NCBI GenBank assembly: GCA_905397405.1
Contig: CAJPVJ010000600.1
Span: forward strand, 1-22,432
DNA from: Oppiella nova
Taxonomy: Eukaryota > Arthropoda > Arachnida > Sarcoptiformes > Oppiidae
DNA: 22,432 bases
Direction: 5' to 3'
Under the pieces are notes generated by a model, which searched no databases, was not told the origin of the DNA, and worked only from the letters and a program-made list of their open reading frames with translations. This document shows positions 1-11,400 of this stretch, one piece after another. Both the position numbers and the translations under genes were made by a program. Each line of letters begins with the position of its first letter. Positions within the stretch are counted from its first letter, which is position 1.

Positions 1-1769
1 ATAAAAAACATATATTAATATCAATGAATAGCATTGCGTCTATCTTTGAGTGTTTTTGTCGCCAATTCTACAAATTGGAGTCATTTCTGCCTCCAAATCC
101 AAATAATTTATATAATATATAGCACTGATATTGGCAATGTTCAAGGTTTTCCGTATTGAATTTATTCAATACATATTGCACTGCAATATCAAAGTTATAT
201 AAGGGATCTAAATATGAATTAAATAAGTTAATGACGGAAAGCTTTGAAGTTGCAATCAGTGATATATAGTCGAGTATAGTGTGTGAACGCGAAGGGAATG
301 TCATGCGAATGGACGACTGGACGGGAAGGGACGGGTGATACAGTAGTAACAGACATGCAGTCCCTGGATGAGTATGACGAGTTAGTTTTCATTTGACTCC
401 AAATATTATCAGTGAACATTTATCACTTAATCAAAAATACAAATAAATACAGTGTAATCCAAACATATACCATGTTATATATACAATGTATATATTTATT
501 GCTAAAAATTCCCACATTTTTTATTATAAAAAACCAATTTTTAAAACTCGTTATTCTTATGACACAATTCAGACATTAATTTATTTGAGTTAAATGCTGT
601 ACTTTTGATGGCTTTTTAATCAAATAGATTTATACTTTTTTCAAAGTAATAGTTATTCAAAGCGATCTTAAATATTTTGATTTACGTTTAAATTTTTAAA
701 ACATTCATTAAAAAAATAATTCCAGTTTTTGTGTGCATTTTGATAAATTCTTACAGAAATCTTCATCGGAGGTCTTGAGACTTATACCGAAAAATATTTG
801 AATGAATTCATACTGACTAATTTTAAAACCCTATCAACTGTTACTAGGCTGTTTCTACGGCTTTTCAAACTGGAATTACACTTTTAATTCTATAGGAATC
901 CCCAATTTTATTTTAGTTAATACAGTTTAAGTGAACACAGTTTATAATGATTACTATATTTGATTTAATAGGAAAACTTCATTATTGTCTTCCTAGACAT
1001 TCTCATTGTAGACTTTATCCGGTTCATGAATGTGCGATTACTTGATTTGTACCAAAATTGTGCTTTCAATCAATTTACATAAATATATTAACATATTAAA
1101 TTAATTGAGAACAGTAATTGAGATAATGACTGCTATTTAATTAAGTAATAGTGGCTTGTTTAGTAATATTATGCCTTTATCTTGTATTTGACTTTTAAAG
1201 TGAAAGTAGTCTTAGAAGTCAACAACTAGTTATCATATCATTTATTATATTATAGTTTTATTATTTAAATATATATATTTTATTCACGAATTTCACTTTT
1301 TTAGATAATATTTAGAAATTACATAATATAAAGTCTAGTTAGTGTAGTGATACCGTCCTTATATCATACCTTTATTAGATATATGTGACAAATTCCGTGT
1401 AATTATTATTATTACTCTGGGAATATTGAATTAAGATAAATTTTATTGAAATATAAATTTTTATTTTGCTAATTTATGTTTATGTGTATATTATGAATAA
1501 AGTAGTCAATTGTTTTAGTGCTTACTGTGTTATAAATTTTTATTTTGTAATTTTAAGTTTAAATCGAGGCTTATGTCATAAGGGAAACAAAGACTTTATA
1601 TGAAAAGATGAAAAACACGGAACAGTTGTGTGTATTATCTGTTGTTGATATTAGATTACGATATGTTTGCACAATGACCTACTGATAGGGCGACGAACTT
1701 TTCTCACTTTTCTCACTTCTTTTCCTTCAAATGCTTACAATTAATGAATCTTTTGGTACTCATGAACAG
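1..1769 (+). other. AT-rich DNA upstream of the first visible cyclin D exon, probably intron
   Basis: This stretch should be intron of the plus-strand cyclin D gene, because the exon at 1770 begins inside the second cyclin fold and needs an upstream exon supplying the first base of a codon. I searched for the missing N-terminal cyclin box (motifs such as WMLEVCEEQ and the conserved HAQTF segment) and did not find it here. It is mostly A+T with low-complexity runs. A less AT-rich patch at about 290-390 has open frames on both strands, but neither gives a recognisable protein. No RNA gene or mobile element was recognised. Confidence 0.5.
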
Positions 1770-2418
1770 ACTGGACATTCTCGATGTTCCCGCCATCCAT
1801 GTTGGCGGCCGCCAGCATCACCACTGCCATCGAAGGGCTCACAAGACTCGAGAACAATAATCTCTGTTATTCAATACCTATGATTTTCCAATTGCATCAA
1901 ATCACTGGAATAGAACTGGTAAGGATCACCTAGCTAACTTGCCATGTATATATTTTATGCTATCGAAAATTACAACATAATTAAAAGAATTTCTATATTG
2001 TAATAAGTTTCCCACATATCCTCTAAATTTGACAAAAGTGGCGCTCAGGCCGGCCATGGCTTATATATAATAGCTTTATAGACTGCAATCTAAGACTGCG
2101 TGAAGGTCTTCATGCAAACAGGACTGAGAGGAATGGGAGGCAATTTCCAAATTCCTACTTTATAGCTGCCGACAGGCACTCCACCATCCAGTAGTGTAGG
2201 CATTGAAGTCATGTATACTTTGGGAATAGGGTTACACCACGCCTCCATGTGCTATGTGCCAACTTCTTGTTCATACCAGTCCCCCATCAGCTTACAAGTG
2301 ACGCTCCACTCATTACTAGCCATACATATTGAACCGCCACTTGTTCTCAGAGTTATTGCTTTTTTTATTTAAATGTAAAATATCGCCTCAAATGCATCTC
2401 CGGGTAGAGCTCTCTCTC

Positions 2419-2452
<34 letters not shown>

Positions 2453-3722
2453 AACACAGATTCTCATCTATTCTATGCTATGGGTTTCAATTGCTTGGAG
2501 TGTTGTTCCCCTTGAGCAAAATTATTAAAATATTAGTTCAGTGTTTTTCGGGCACTGAGTGTTAAGTCGCCCATTAGTTTCTATCTAACAATAGGTCTCA
2601 CATTATGCCTAAATATTGCCTAAATATTGTATTGTATTGCCATTATTTCTTTACAACCGCTTAATATCTGCACAAATTTTAAAGTATTTGAAGAATACTG
2701 TCATTTGTCGAAAGCACTGAAACACCGGAACATTTATTTGGATTCTGGGGTGACTTTATTTTTTACTCATTTAATGACTACTTTATAGTCGTTATAGTCT
2801 TTACAACACATACTTGTGTCTCATGTGAGGAGAGAATGCATAGAATACTAATAAGAATGAAAGCTTTCCGTCTCTTTATTCTCTTTGTTCGCTGGCTTTG
2901 TCTGAATGGCTGGCAATGCCTGCATAGCATAGCATAGAGCTGTTGGCAACTCTACCCAACTGTAAGGCATGTGGAATGTGGTCTCTTATGTTGTGTTCAA
3001 TTCACTTGTAATGCTGTGAGAATATTCACAACCGTCGCATACAGTGAACACCACTTATAGTAGATATACCAATATATAGGTAAAAATGTATCATTTTACA
3101 ACAAACATATTTTGGCATTTTTAAGTCTTATTTAATGTTCTCATTGCAAACATTGATTGTATAAGAGATGTCCACTTTTAGGCATAGATTGCTTGTACAG
3201 TCTAAGTAGCGCTCTTCAGGCCTCTATTGAATGACTATTCTTTGAATTCAAACTTTATTTGATTCCCAGAACTCACGGCAGTGTTCGTCCCATTAGTTTG
3301 CTTTCACTTCTCAATACTATAAGCTTCTCAAAAAACATTTAATTTAAATAAACCACTCTTTCTTGAAATTAAGTCTAACGCTAACAAAAACAAATAGATT
3401 GCAAACATAAATAAATTTCATGCACCATAAAATCAAAGCTTCCGATAGTCTAGGGCCTAGGCGGTCGGCTTATACACATATAGACATATGGGTGGCAAAG
3501 AGTTTTTGTACCCTTTCTTTCTTTCTTGTGTCCATGTGTTGACTCATTTGAATCAAAATATTGACTCTAATAAGCTGTATATATGTTATGTCTAATTGAA
3601 ATGTAATTATATTTAAGGATCTGTTACGTGAATGTCAGCTTCAGATCGAGAGAATAATGGCTTCACATATCCCTGACATGAAGACCGAAAACTCTGAGAA
3701 CTATCCACAAAAAAATGATTGA
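1770..3722 (+). CDS. CycD: Cyclin D (D-type G1 cyclin), partial: C-terminal cyclin fold, exons 1770-1918 and 3618-3722
   Basis: D-type cyclins activate CDK4/6 kinases in the nucleus to drive G1/S progression. Exon 1770-1918 follows acceptor ATGAACAG and ends at the strong donor GTAAGG. It reads two bases plus 49 codons, starting WTFSMFPPSMLAAASITTAI, which matches the D-cyclin segment DYTFAMYPPSMIATGS. Exon 3618-3722 follows acceptor TTTAAG in the same phase (0) and reads DLLRECQLQIERIM, the counterpart of the conserved DCLRACQEQIEALL. It then runs through an acidic and polar stretch to an in-frame TGA. The intron between them is 1,699 bp. The N-terminal cyclin box and any Rb-binding LxCxE motif lie upstream of the window. 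Family assignment is firm for the two motif blocks. The exact C terminus is uncertain because another coding-like segment follows at 3996-4126. Confidence 0.82.
2090..2248 (-). other. Small open reading frame (52 codons) in a GC-richer island of the cyclin D intron
   Basis: An ATG at 2248 opens a frame that starts MEAWCNPIPK and ends VCMKTFTQS before TAG at 2090. The island around it (about 2040-2335) is visibly richer in G+C than its surroundings, which is why I record it. The product is unrecognised; there is no signal peptide, no clear domain, and two cysteines. The plus strand is also open for about 37 codons over part of this stretch, so the open frame could simply follow from base composition. 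It could be a nested micro-gene, a fossil repeat or chance. Confidence 0.2.
2410..2452 (+). repeat. CT dinucleotide microsatellite
   Basis: About 43 bases of CT repeats are interrupted once near the middle by GCT. The repeat lies in the cyclin D intron, just 3' of the GC-richer island. As a long pyrimidine tract on the sense strand it could bind splicing regulators, but no acceptor follows it directly, so I treat it as a simple repeat. Confidence 0.95.
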
Positions 3723-3951
3723 TTCAAGAAATGGTTTGCCTTTAATTACTATGAGAAGGGGTATTGACTGATAGACTGATAGCAAAGTCTCAACTAAACC
3801 CACACAACATTACAACACCGCTGTATATAAGATATGATATTCATTGCCCTATTGTTGTTGAATATGTTGTATATATTGCTCTAATGAGGGCTTCAACTCT
3901 ATAATGACTATCCGTTGCAATACATTTGTATTAATTTAAGAGGACTTCTTA

Positions 3952-3957
3952 AATAAA
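3952..3957 (+). terminator. Candidate polyadenylation signal for the short cyclin D form
   Basis: This AATAAA lies about 230 bp after the in-frame TGA at 3720-3722. If the gene ends at that stop, this is the first canonical signal. It also sits within a small inverted repeat (GGACTT at 3942-3947 paired with AAGTCC at 3956-3961). No transcript evidence is available. Confidence 0.35.
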
Positions 3958-3995
3958 GTCCATTATTATTATTATTAACTTCAAAAACACTCCAG

Positions 3996-4126
3996 AAGTG
4001 TACGGAATCGGACACGACATCGTCGACTCGGATGACTGTCCACAGAAGGAGAATACTTCTGAAGTTGAAGACATCCATCCATTACTGAATCAATGCTATT
4101 GTGATGACAATCTGAATAGTAATTAA
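3996..4126 (+). CDS. Candidate last exon of cyclin D (acidic C-terminal tail)
   Basis: After the acceptor-like CTCCAG ending at 3995, two bases plus 43 codons, including TAA, read as VYGIGHDIVDSDDCPQKENT followed by an acidic stretch (EVED) and a short Asn/Asp-rich end. G+C rises here against the AT-rich flanks. Acidic, Ser/Thr/Pro-containing tails are usual for D cyclins. The problem is the link: the preceding exon (3618-3722) reaches TGA before any usable GT donor. A GT at 3734 would join in the right phase only if one A were missing from the seven-A run at about 3709-3715. It may therefore be the true last exon behind a sequence error, an alternative last exon, or part of another gene. Confidence 0.4.
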
Positions 4127-4374
4127 ACGATTGAATCGCAGCTCAACTATAATCTGGGAATTTGTGCTAATATTTCATAACGATTTATATTAGAAATGAA
4201 ATACTGATCGTAAGATTGCATCAAAATTCCGGAACTCTATAAACACTTCAGTCATTTCAAGTTAATTAAAAAATTGTGTAAAAATCAATCAATGATTGCA
4301 TGACTTGAAACAAATCATAATATCCTATACTATAAGCACATCATATCAAGAGAAGTGAAACTAAATCTTAAAAA

Positions 4375-4402
4375 AATAAATTATTTTTAAATGTATAATA
4401 AA
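4375..4402 (+). terminator. Candidate polyadenylation signals, long cyclin D form
   Basis: Two plus-strand AATAAA motifs, at 4375-4380 and 4397-4402, lie about 250 to 270 bp after the TAA at 4124-4126. That is a plausible 3' UTR length if 3996-4126 is the last exon. The surrounding DNA is very AT-rich, so chance matches are expected. Confidence 0.35.
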
Positions 4403-5433
4403 TATGACCGCTTCATACTTGATGAATCGAAATGATATTTCGATTTAAAAGAAACCGTGAATTAATGGACAGAATTTGATGAAGTGGTCGACTTATGGAT
4501 CAATTGATGAATGTGTAGATATTGGAGGAAACGAGATATAATGCAGAGCTAGTCATACGTCAGACGCCCTAATAATCAACACTTATTTCCGCTGTCAATG
4601 TGTGCACACAATGAAAGACAGAGACAGACAGAGAGATCATTAAAACTCTATTCAATTTAATATTTAATGAATTTTCCACTCATTATTCACATTAAAGCCG
4701 AAGACAATCCTCTGACAACCAAAACTGTTAACTAATTTCTTGTTTTAATTGCTTTTAATTGTGTAAATTATTTATATATAAAAAACTAATGATTTCATGT
4801 TAATCACAGATTAAGTGTACATTTATTGAAAGTTATTTTCAAAGTGAAAACATTCCTTAAGTTACTAAAAAAGATGAGGTTTTGTTTTGCAGATCACAAG
4901 TCAATACGTCAGTCAGTCTTACAATCAGTTTTAGGTTTTTATATGGAGTTTACTTTCAAAGAACAAACGACTAAATCGTTTCAAACTGTGTGAAAGGCTC
5001 ACAAAAAACATATTTTTCATGATTGAGTAGAATTTATTTTTAAAAATATTTTTATAGAATACAAACAAATTGTCATTAAAATATATTCACATCTAATTTT
5101 GGAAATAATTGATTTAAAAGTATTTGAGTCAATAGCGTGTCATAGGAATCCATTGTTGGAAACTAATTTAGTACTGAAGTTAGAATTTTAATGCAAAAGT
5201 TGAACATTTCATCGAAATACTAATCTATCCTCAAATTTTGTAATTTATATAATATGTTATCAAATTGTGATGTTTTTAAGAATTTCAAATTGTATAGATT
5301 TCAATTTAGATTTTAATTAATAAATTGATTTTTAAAATATAATAAAAATATTTATTTCATTCAAAAATTCCAATAATATTTTAAATTAAATATCGTTTTA
5401 CAACTCTAGGCATTCATTGAAAGGTTTGATATA

Positions 5434-5439
5434 TTTATT
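5434..5439 (-). terminator. Candidate polyadenylation signal of UTP20
   Basis: A minus-strand AATAAA (TTTATT on the plus strand) lies about 54 bp downstream of the rebuilt UTP20 stop codon at 5493-5495. It is the nearest canonical signal; another is at 5351-5356. The short distance fits a compact 3' UTR. Confidence 0.45.
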
Positions 5440-5492
5440 AAATTCAATCAAAACTAGTGAATGGATTGATTACAATATCATCTAATTATAGG

Positions 5493-8400
5493 TCAATTGA
5501 ATTTTGACTTTAGATTTGAATGTTTTCTCTTCTTCGAGATCTTGTTTTTGTTGTGTTTCTCTATTTTTCGTTTCGAACTCTTCATCACATCATTCACCGA
5601 CTGTTTACAAATCAATTCAAATAAAAGATCATTAATTAAGAGATAACTTATAAATCTAATCAATAAAAATCATTCAAACCTGAATCGCATGGCTTTTCTT
5701 GCGGTCAAGTCTTTTGAGAGTCAACTCAGTTCTCGCTTTCGTATAAAATTCGCTGAACTTTTCAGTTCCTATAATATTCTTGAAGAGTTGGAGGACTTGT
5801 TTGGTGAGAACGAGCACTTCATTTTCGGTCGAGTTGTCACCATTAGACTCTTCACGACAAAGAAGTGGCAAAAAGTTTGGCAAAAACTGCTCCAATCGAT
5901 CGGTGGCCAACTCGACGGCTACCGCTGCCATCCATTTGATAACACAAACACGCTTTTGTGTGAGATGTGGGCTATTTTTCAATTCATACTTCACTTCAAA
6001 CACCAATTTATTTAAAAGCCATTTAAAAGACAAATCATTGCAATTTTCTGCTGACGACTGAATAAAAACTCTTGAAATGAAAACTAAGTTTTTAAGCAAT
6101 TGATCGCTCAATACGTCTCCGTTATAAATGTCGCGAAACAAAAGGCAAAACTTTGTGCCCAATTGACGCAATTTCTCATTTGTATCGCAAATTAAAAATT
6201 CATAACTTTGTAGAGAATTGTTGATAGAATGGGCTAAACATTCGGTGGAGTACTGAGAAAATAATTGACCGAAAATTTGCGTTGAAATCACTCGAACCCA
6301 AAGGTGTGGATGTAGTAAATGATAAGATATTACATAATCTAATATTGCGTTCACATCATCGATGAACTGACTTTTCTTAATGAATTGCGGGTCGACTTTC
6401 ATTAGCCTTATAAATAGATTCAAATGTTGATAAATAAGACTATCGGCACTCTTTGCGGCACCGGTATCCGTGTTTATAGAACTGTCATATCGGGACGGAT
6501 CTAATTGTTGTTTAATTAATGGGAGAAAACTTGGCAATCGATTCAAGAAGTCTTTGTTCTCGACTGACATAAACAAAGAGCAGAGGTGTGAGGCTAACAG
6601 TGTTTGCAGAAGTGGTTCAGATTTAAGCCACGGAATAATCATATCATTAAACAAATCACTTCTATCTGTTTGCGTGAGTCGTCTCAAGAGTTTGGTGAGT
6701 GAATCGGCCACTAATTTCTTGGCCTCACTCTCAGTCTCATTGACTAATCGCGAGGAAAGGGGAACAAAAAAGACGGCTATATTTTGGCGCAAATATTCAT
6801 AACTTAGTTCTGAGATGAGATGATTGAGTACATAGAGGGCCGACTCCCGGCCCGACGTCTTCTCGTATTCGAGGTGTCGGATGAAGAAATTGATTCGTTT
6901 AGTCAAATGGTTTGCCTGAGAATATTCTGTCAGATATTTGACACACAATTGACTGCAAGTACTGCGAACGGAATCAATCTGTGATGTAATGGACATTTCG
7001 GTCACATTCTTCATAATACGATGAAAAGCATGTGAACTATATTTGCGATGAATAATGGACTTCAATATAATAAAGACCGTCGACTGATGCGAGTCGTTGT
7101 GTAAGTCCTGATCGACGTATGACAAGAGAACGGCCATCTGTTCGTCATTAATGTGGACATCAGTCCTGTCTTTGATAAAGAGACTCAAAGTCTTAAAGCA
7201 AAGCACAACGAGTTGCACGTTATCGTCCTCTCTGTCACTGATCCCGAATTTGGCGTATTTGTTGAGCAAAACAAATATAGTTTTCATTATACTTTCCGAA
7301 TGAGTTGCAAATGCGGGTAAATCTGAGAACTTGGTATACATTAGGAAAAGGGATTGCAATGAAAGTGTGGCCAGTTTGGCATCTTTTGAATCCAATATTG
7401 TTTCCAATAGAGGAATAAAGGGGTCCAGAAGTGCTAAATGTTCTTCATTTGAAGTTTGGATCCGCTTTTGTTTGATTAGCGCTAAAAATCCATTCAAACC
7501 AAATTCAATGATAACGTGTGAGTTGGATGTCTCACCGATTTTGGATACTTTTTCGGATCTCTGGTAAATGGGTTTTACAATAAGACGCGAATCGATCCTT
7601 TTGTTTTCGCTCTTCTTTGGCGTGTCATTCAAATTGTTATCTAATTTCAACCGTCGCTCTAAAAGCGTATCATTAGTTAAGTCATAAATGAATTTTATAA
7701 GCGCTTCGTGAGTTAGCCCGGAGTTTGATACCAACCCCTGACCCACTTTACTAAGACTTTGAGATACTTTTCTCACAACTTTATGGTTATGAGCGCCCAG
7801 TAGTGTTGTTTTTAGCGGCGCTAACAATTGAGGCAAACAATCTTGTGATACAACTGTTGCTAAAATTTGGAAAATATCAAAACTTTTGCATTTTTTCGCT
7901 TCTTTTAATTTAGTGGTGATCTGCGAGACCTCCTTCTCTTCCGATAGATTTCCAAAGAGCTCTAAAGAGCACACTTCGAGCAAAGTATCCAAACAATTGT
8001 CCAAATCTCCACATTTTAATTGCGGTCTAAGACTCGCAAGAATGGTATAAACGGAGTAAACAAAGACATGCCTTTGATATCCTTTGGAAAGCGATGAACG
8101 CATTTCTTTGAGAGCATTCGCCACATATTTAGGGCCCAAACACTCCATCACTTTAACGAATGTATTTCTCGCCAAATCCCTTATACTCTGAGTCCTCGAC
8201 TGCAAGAATTGACACAAACGTAGGAAAACACTCGATATGTTTGACTTTAAGACTTGTTGACTACAATTCATTGACTTTAATAACTTAATTATAGCCAAAG
8301 CGATGGGAACTCTTTGGATCTCATCGTCTTCTGAGTACTCATTCTTCATGGAGTCGAACGCATAATCTATTTGTGACTTTTGATGCAAACACTTATGCAG

Positions 8401-11400
8401 AAGCGGTAATAAATGATTGACAGCCGAGTCATATATCTTATCATTAGAGGGCAAGACATTACTGGTATTCAATGATTTGACATTAGTTTCCATTTCTTCA
8501 TCGGTTGGGATCTCTTCTTCATTACAACGATTGGATGCATCGAAAGAAAAGTTATCCAAAATAGAAGAAATAACTTTTATATTCATTTTCTGATCGCCTT
8601 TTTGTTGGATCAGTTGATTGACATAGTATTTGAGAATAAAATAGTATTTATTCCAATGGATGTGCTTAGAGAAGGCGCCGATAGCTTCAACCGATGCATT
8701 CATCAGTGCTGTCTGTTTGCTGTACTGAACATCTTTCAGAAAGTTTGTGGTCAACGGAATCAAGAAGTCGGAGAATATCTTATTCGATAGACTTTTTAGC
8801 AAATCTTCATTTTTGGCAAAACGATTCAGTGCTCGAGTTCTCCTATGAATTTGAATGTGTTTTATATTCAGCCAAAAATCTATTTCTTCGTCTTCTTTAT
8901 TACACAGAAGTGACAGTTGTTTGAGAATCACATGTCTTTGACCATTGATTTCAATCAATGAAACAAGTAATTCAATCATTTGATGCCTAATTGATTCGGA
9001 CTTATTCCTGAGTCCTTTAGATATAGTCGAATATAACAAGAGTTTAATAACCAATACATTGAAGAGATAATTGTCGTCGAATTCCTCAAATTTCTTCAAA
9101 ACATTTCTGATTACATCCAAAGCCGACTCACGAATTGCCATATCTTCACAGAATTGTATTAAATAAATACAGTTATAAAACAAAACGGAAATTATTTCAT
9201 AATTAAATTCATTGCGAGAAATTGATTGTAGAGTAGAGTTAATTGTTTTAAAGGCAGCAATTCTTTTGGGATAATCTGGTTCTTCAGGGAATTTAGGATT
9301 ATAAGCATTCATGTCTGCAATCATTTTAGACAATGATAGCAACTGTGGTTCACTTTGTGCTAACGTCTCAAATGTGTGACAGAGTTGTGTTCGGGAAAAA
9401 GAGTTGCGAATTATGCCAAACAATGGAACCAATGATCTCAAGACATGTGTGACATCCAGTTTTGCCACATTCTTCACTAAATGAGACAACGCTTGCATTG
9501 TTTGCAATTCCTTTTGCTCGTCATTTCTCTTCAAATCAAAGCTATTAATCAAAAGAATTATTAATTTAAAGCTTTCGTCCGATTGTGAGACATAAGCGCT
9601 GAGTCGCGAAAGAATAGTCAGTTCCTGTGAACTAAACGCTGAAGTTTTGCTTTTCTTTCCCTTTTTATCTTTAGTTTTCTTATTATTTTCAAAATTAATA
9701 TAAATTCTGTTTAATATGTCTGAAGTATACGGAATTAATATAAAAGTCCCAAAATTCATGTCATTATTGGCATTATAGTTCACTGTTGTATGAGTTTGGT
9801 TAACAACTATTTCCGATATGTTTTGTTCATTAGATTCACTGAAAGTATCCAAAACTAACAAATTCTCAATGAGTTGAGTGATGGCACTAATAACTTGTGA
9901 ATGAGATTTAGGATTTGTGTAAAGTTTTAGTATTGCATTGATTGGTGTCATTGTTTTGTCTGACGAATGACTTTTGGCAAACAATTTAAAATAACGCGAG
10001 TTTTCACTCAAACTAATCAGGAATGTTAAGAGAGGGGAAATGGAGGTAATGCTCTGAGTGTCCAAATAAGACAATTGCGACCAAACGAGGCCTTCAAAGA
10101 GTGCGTCCAATTCAATGCTCGAGTAGTCGTATGCGTCAAATGTCTCGAAGAATATTTTGCCAATTTTCAGACAATTGGATCGGATGTCTTTCAAACGGAT
10201 AATCGAGTGATCATTAATTGAGTCGCGATTTTCAGATAACAATTGAGAGACAAAAGTGGAGATAACAACTAAAACTTTAAATATGTAAGCAGTGATTGCT
10301 TGCGAGTTGTTTCCCAAATGTTTCAAAACAAAGTCTAACGTTTTGATCATAGCCTGCAATTGGCGCAAAGGTATGCATTCCTTAAGACTTAGCTTTGTTT
10401 TGATGCTTTCATCCAAAGTTTGATAGTCGTGTCCAACAAATTCAATAATCGGCGCAAATATTAAGTCCAAAAACAAAATGAGTTCGTTTTGGTTGAAAGC
10501 GGACAACACTTTGAGAATTATTGAGCGCCGGAAGTCCGCACTATTCTTGCCGTGTCTTTTGGTGCCATTGGTTGCCATCATTTTTCCGTAAAGAATTCGC
10601 ATAAGAATCGGAATAATCATCGATCGATTCTCCGCCTGAAGAACATTCTTCTCGTCCTCTGAATTCAATATAAGGGAATTGATTTCAGATTTAAATGTCT
10701 TTTCATCGATTAATCGCAAGAAATTGTCGTGAAATCCATCCAAATATGAATACTTATAACTTATGATACAATTGAATGCATTCTTTTGTAGCTCAGAGTC
10801 GGGAGAACTCAATAAATTGAGACAAATATTTGTCAGCTCTTTGTCGCGATATAAAGCCTTTGGGTTTTTGAATTTGGATAAAACGCCCAAAAATGAGAAG
10901 AAACTCTTCCAAAGCACTTTGCGACCGATTCCTGAATGACATTCAACTGAACTGTCTTTTACACTTTCATTTGAGTCCATTTCCATCGGAGACTCATTTG
11001 TTTGCACTTCACTCCTAATATCTTCTTTGGAATTCTGACCAAAAATCAATTGGGAATTCATTTCATTTTCTAAGAAATCAAAGAAAATGGGAACAAATTC
11101 TCGATTCAATGGCTCAATGAATTCAGCCAACGATTGCATTGTTTTCAATATTAAAAGTCTATGATTTGCAAAATCAGGTCTAATGGAGGCCTCGATTTCA
11201 CATTTCACCAAAGATTGACTCGATTTCAAATAACATTGGATATCTTTTTGGTAATAATTAGATTCAATAGGATTTGTGGCATATATTTGTTGAGTAGTTT
11301 GTTTCAAATGTGAAAACAATATATCAAAAAATAAATGTTTGTTTTTATAACCCTTTGCATAGCTTTCAATAAGTCGTTGAATTGGTTGCCATAAAAGCGA

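Larger units (their letters stand above)
1919..3617 (+). other. Cyclin D intron
   Basis: The intron runs from donor GTAAGG at 1919 to acceptor TTTAAG at 3617, and phase 0 agrees on both sides. It holds a GC-richer island at about 2040-2335 with a small minus-strand open frame, a CT microsatellite at 2410-2452, and three tandem copies of GCATA at about 2922-2936. Nothing in 2640-3600 looked like a coding exon on either strand. Confidence 0.65.
4127..5492. other. Convergent intergenic region between cyclin D and UTP20 (3' UTRs)
   Basis: This is very AT-rich DNA between the cyclin D end (plus strand) and the UTP20 stop (minus strand). It probably holds both 3' UTRs. Plus-strand AATAAA signals lie at 4375-4380 and 4397-4402, and minus-strand signals at 5434-5439 and 5351-5356. 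I saw no coding exon, RNA gene or repeat worth naming. Confidence 0.6.

Noticed and set aside
68-419. Two overlapping minus-strand open frames of 78 and 63 codons
   Set aside because: They overlap in different frames, have no recognisable motif and lie in probable cyclin D intron. Chance frames.
757-900. Acceptor-like TTCTTACAG followed by a frame reading IFIGGLETYTEKYLNEF, like an RRM RNP2 motif
   Set aside because: The frame does not continue into the rest of an RRM (no RNP1 motif) and reaches a stop; another frame at the same place is equally open at first. A six-residue match in intron DNA is not enough.
2050-2170. Plus-strand segment after TTTATAG considered as the next cyclin D exon
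   Set aside because: In the required phase it hits TAA after three codons, and it lacks the conserved CQEQIE-like block, which is found at 3618 instead.
3618-3996. Possible U12-type AT-AC intron (ATATCC donor at about 3667, AC acceptor near 3990) linking the two cyclin D segments
   Set aside because: The donor leaves phase 1 while both possible AC acceptors need phase 0 or 2, and the branch-point match is weak.
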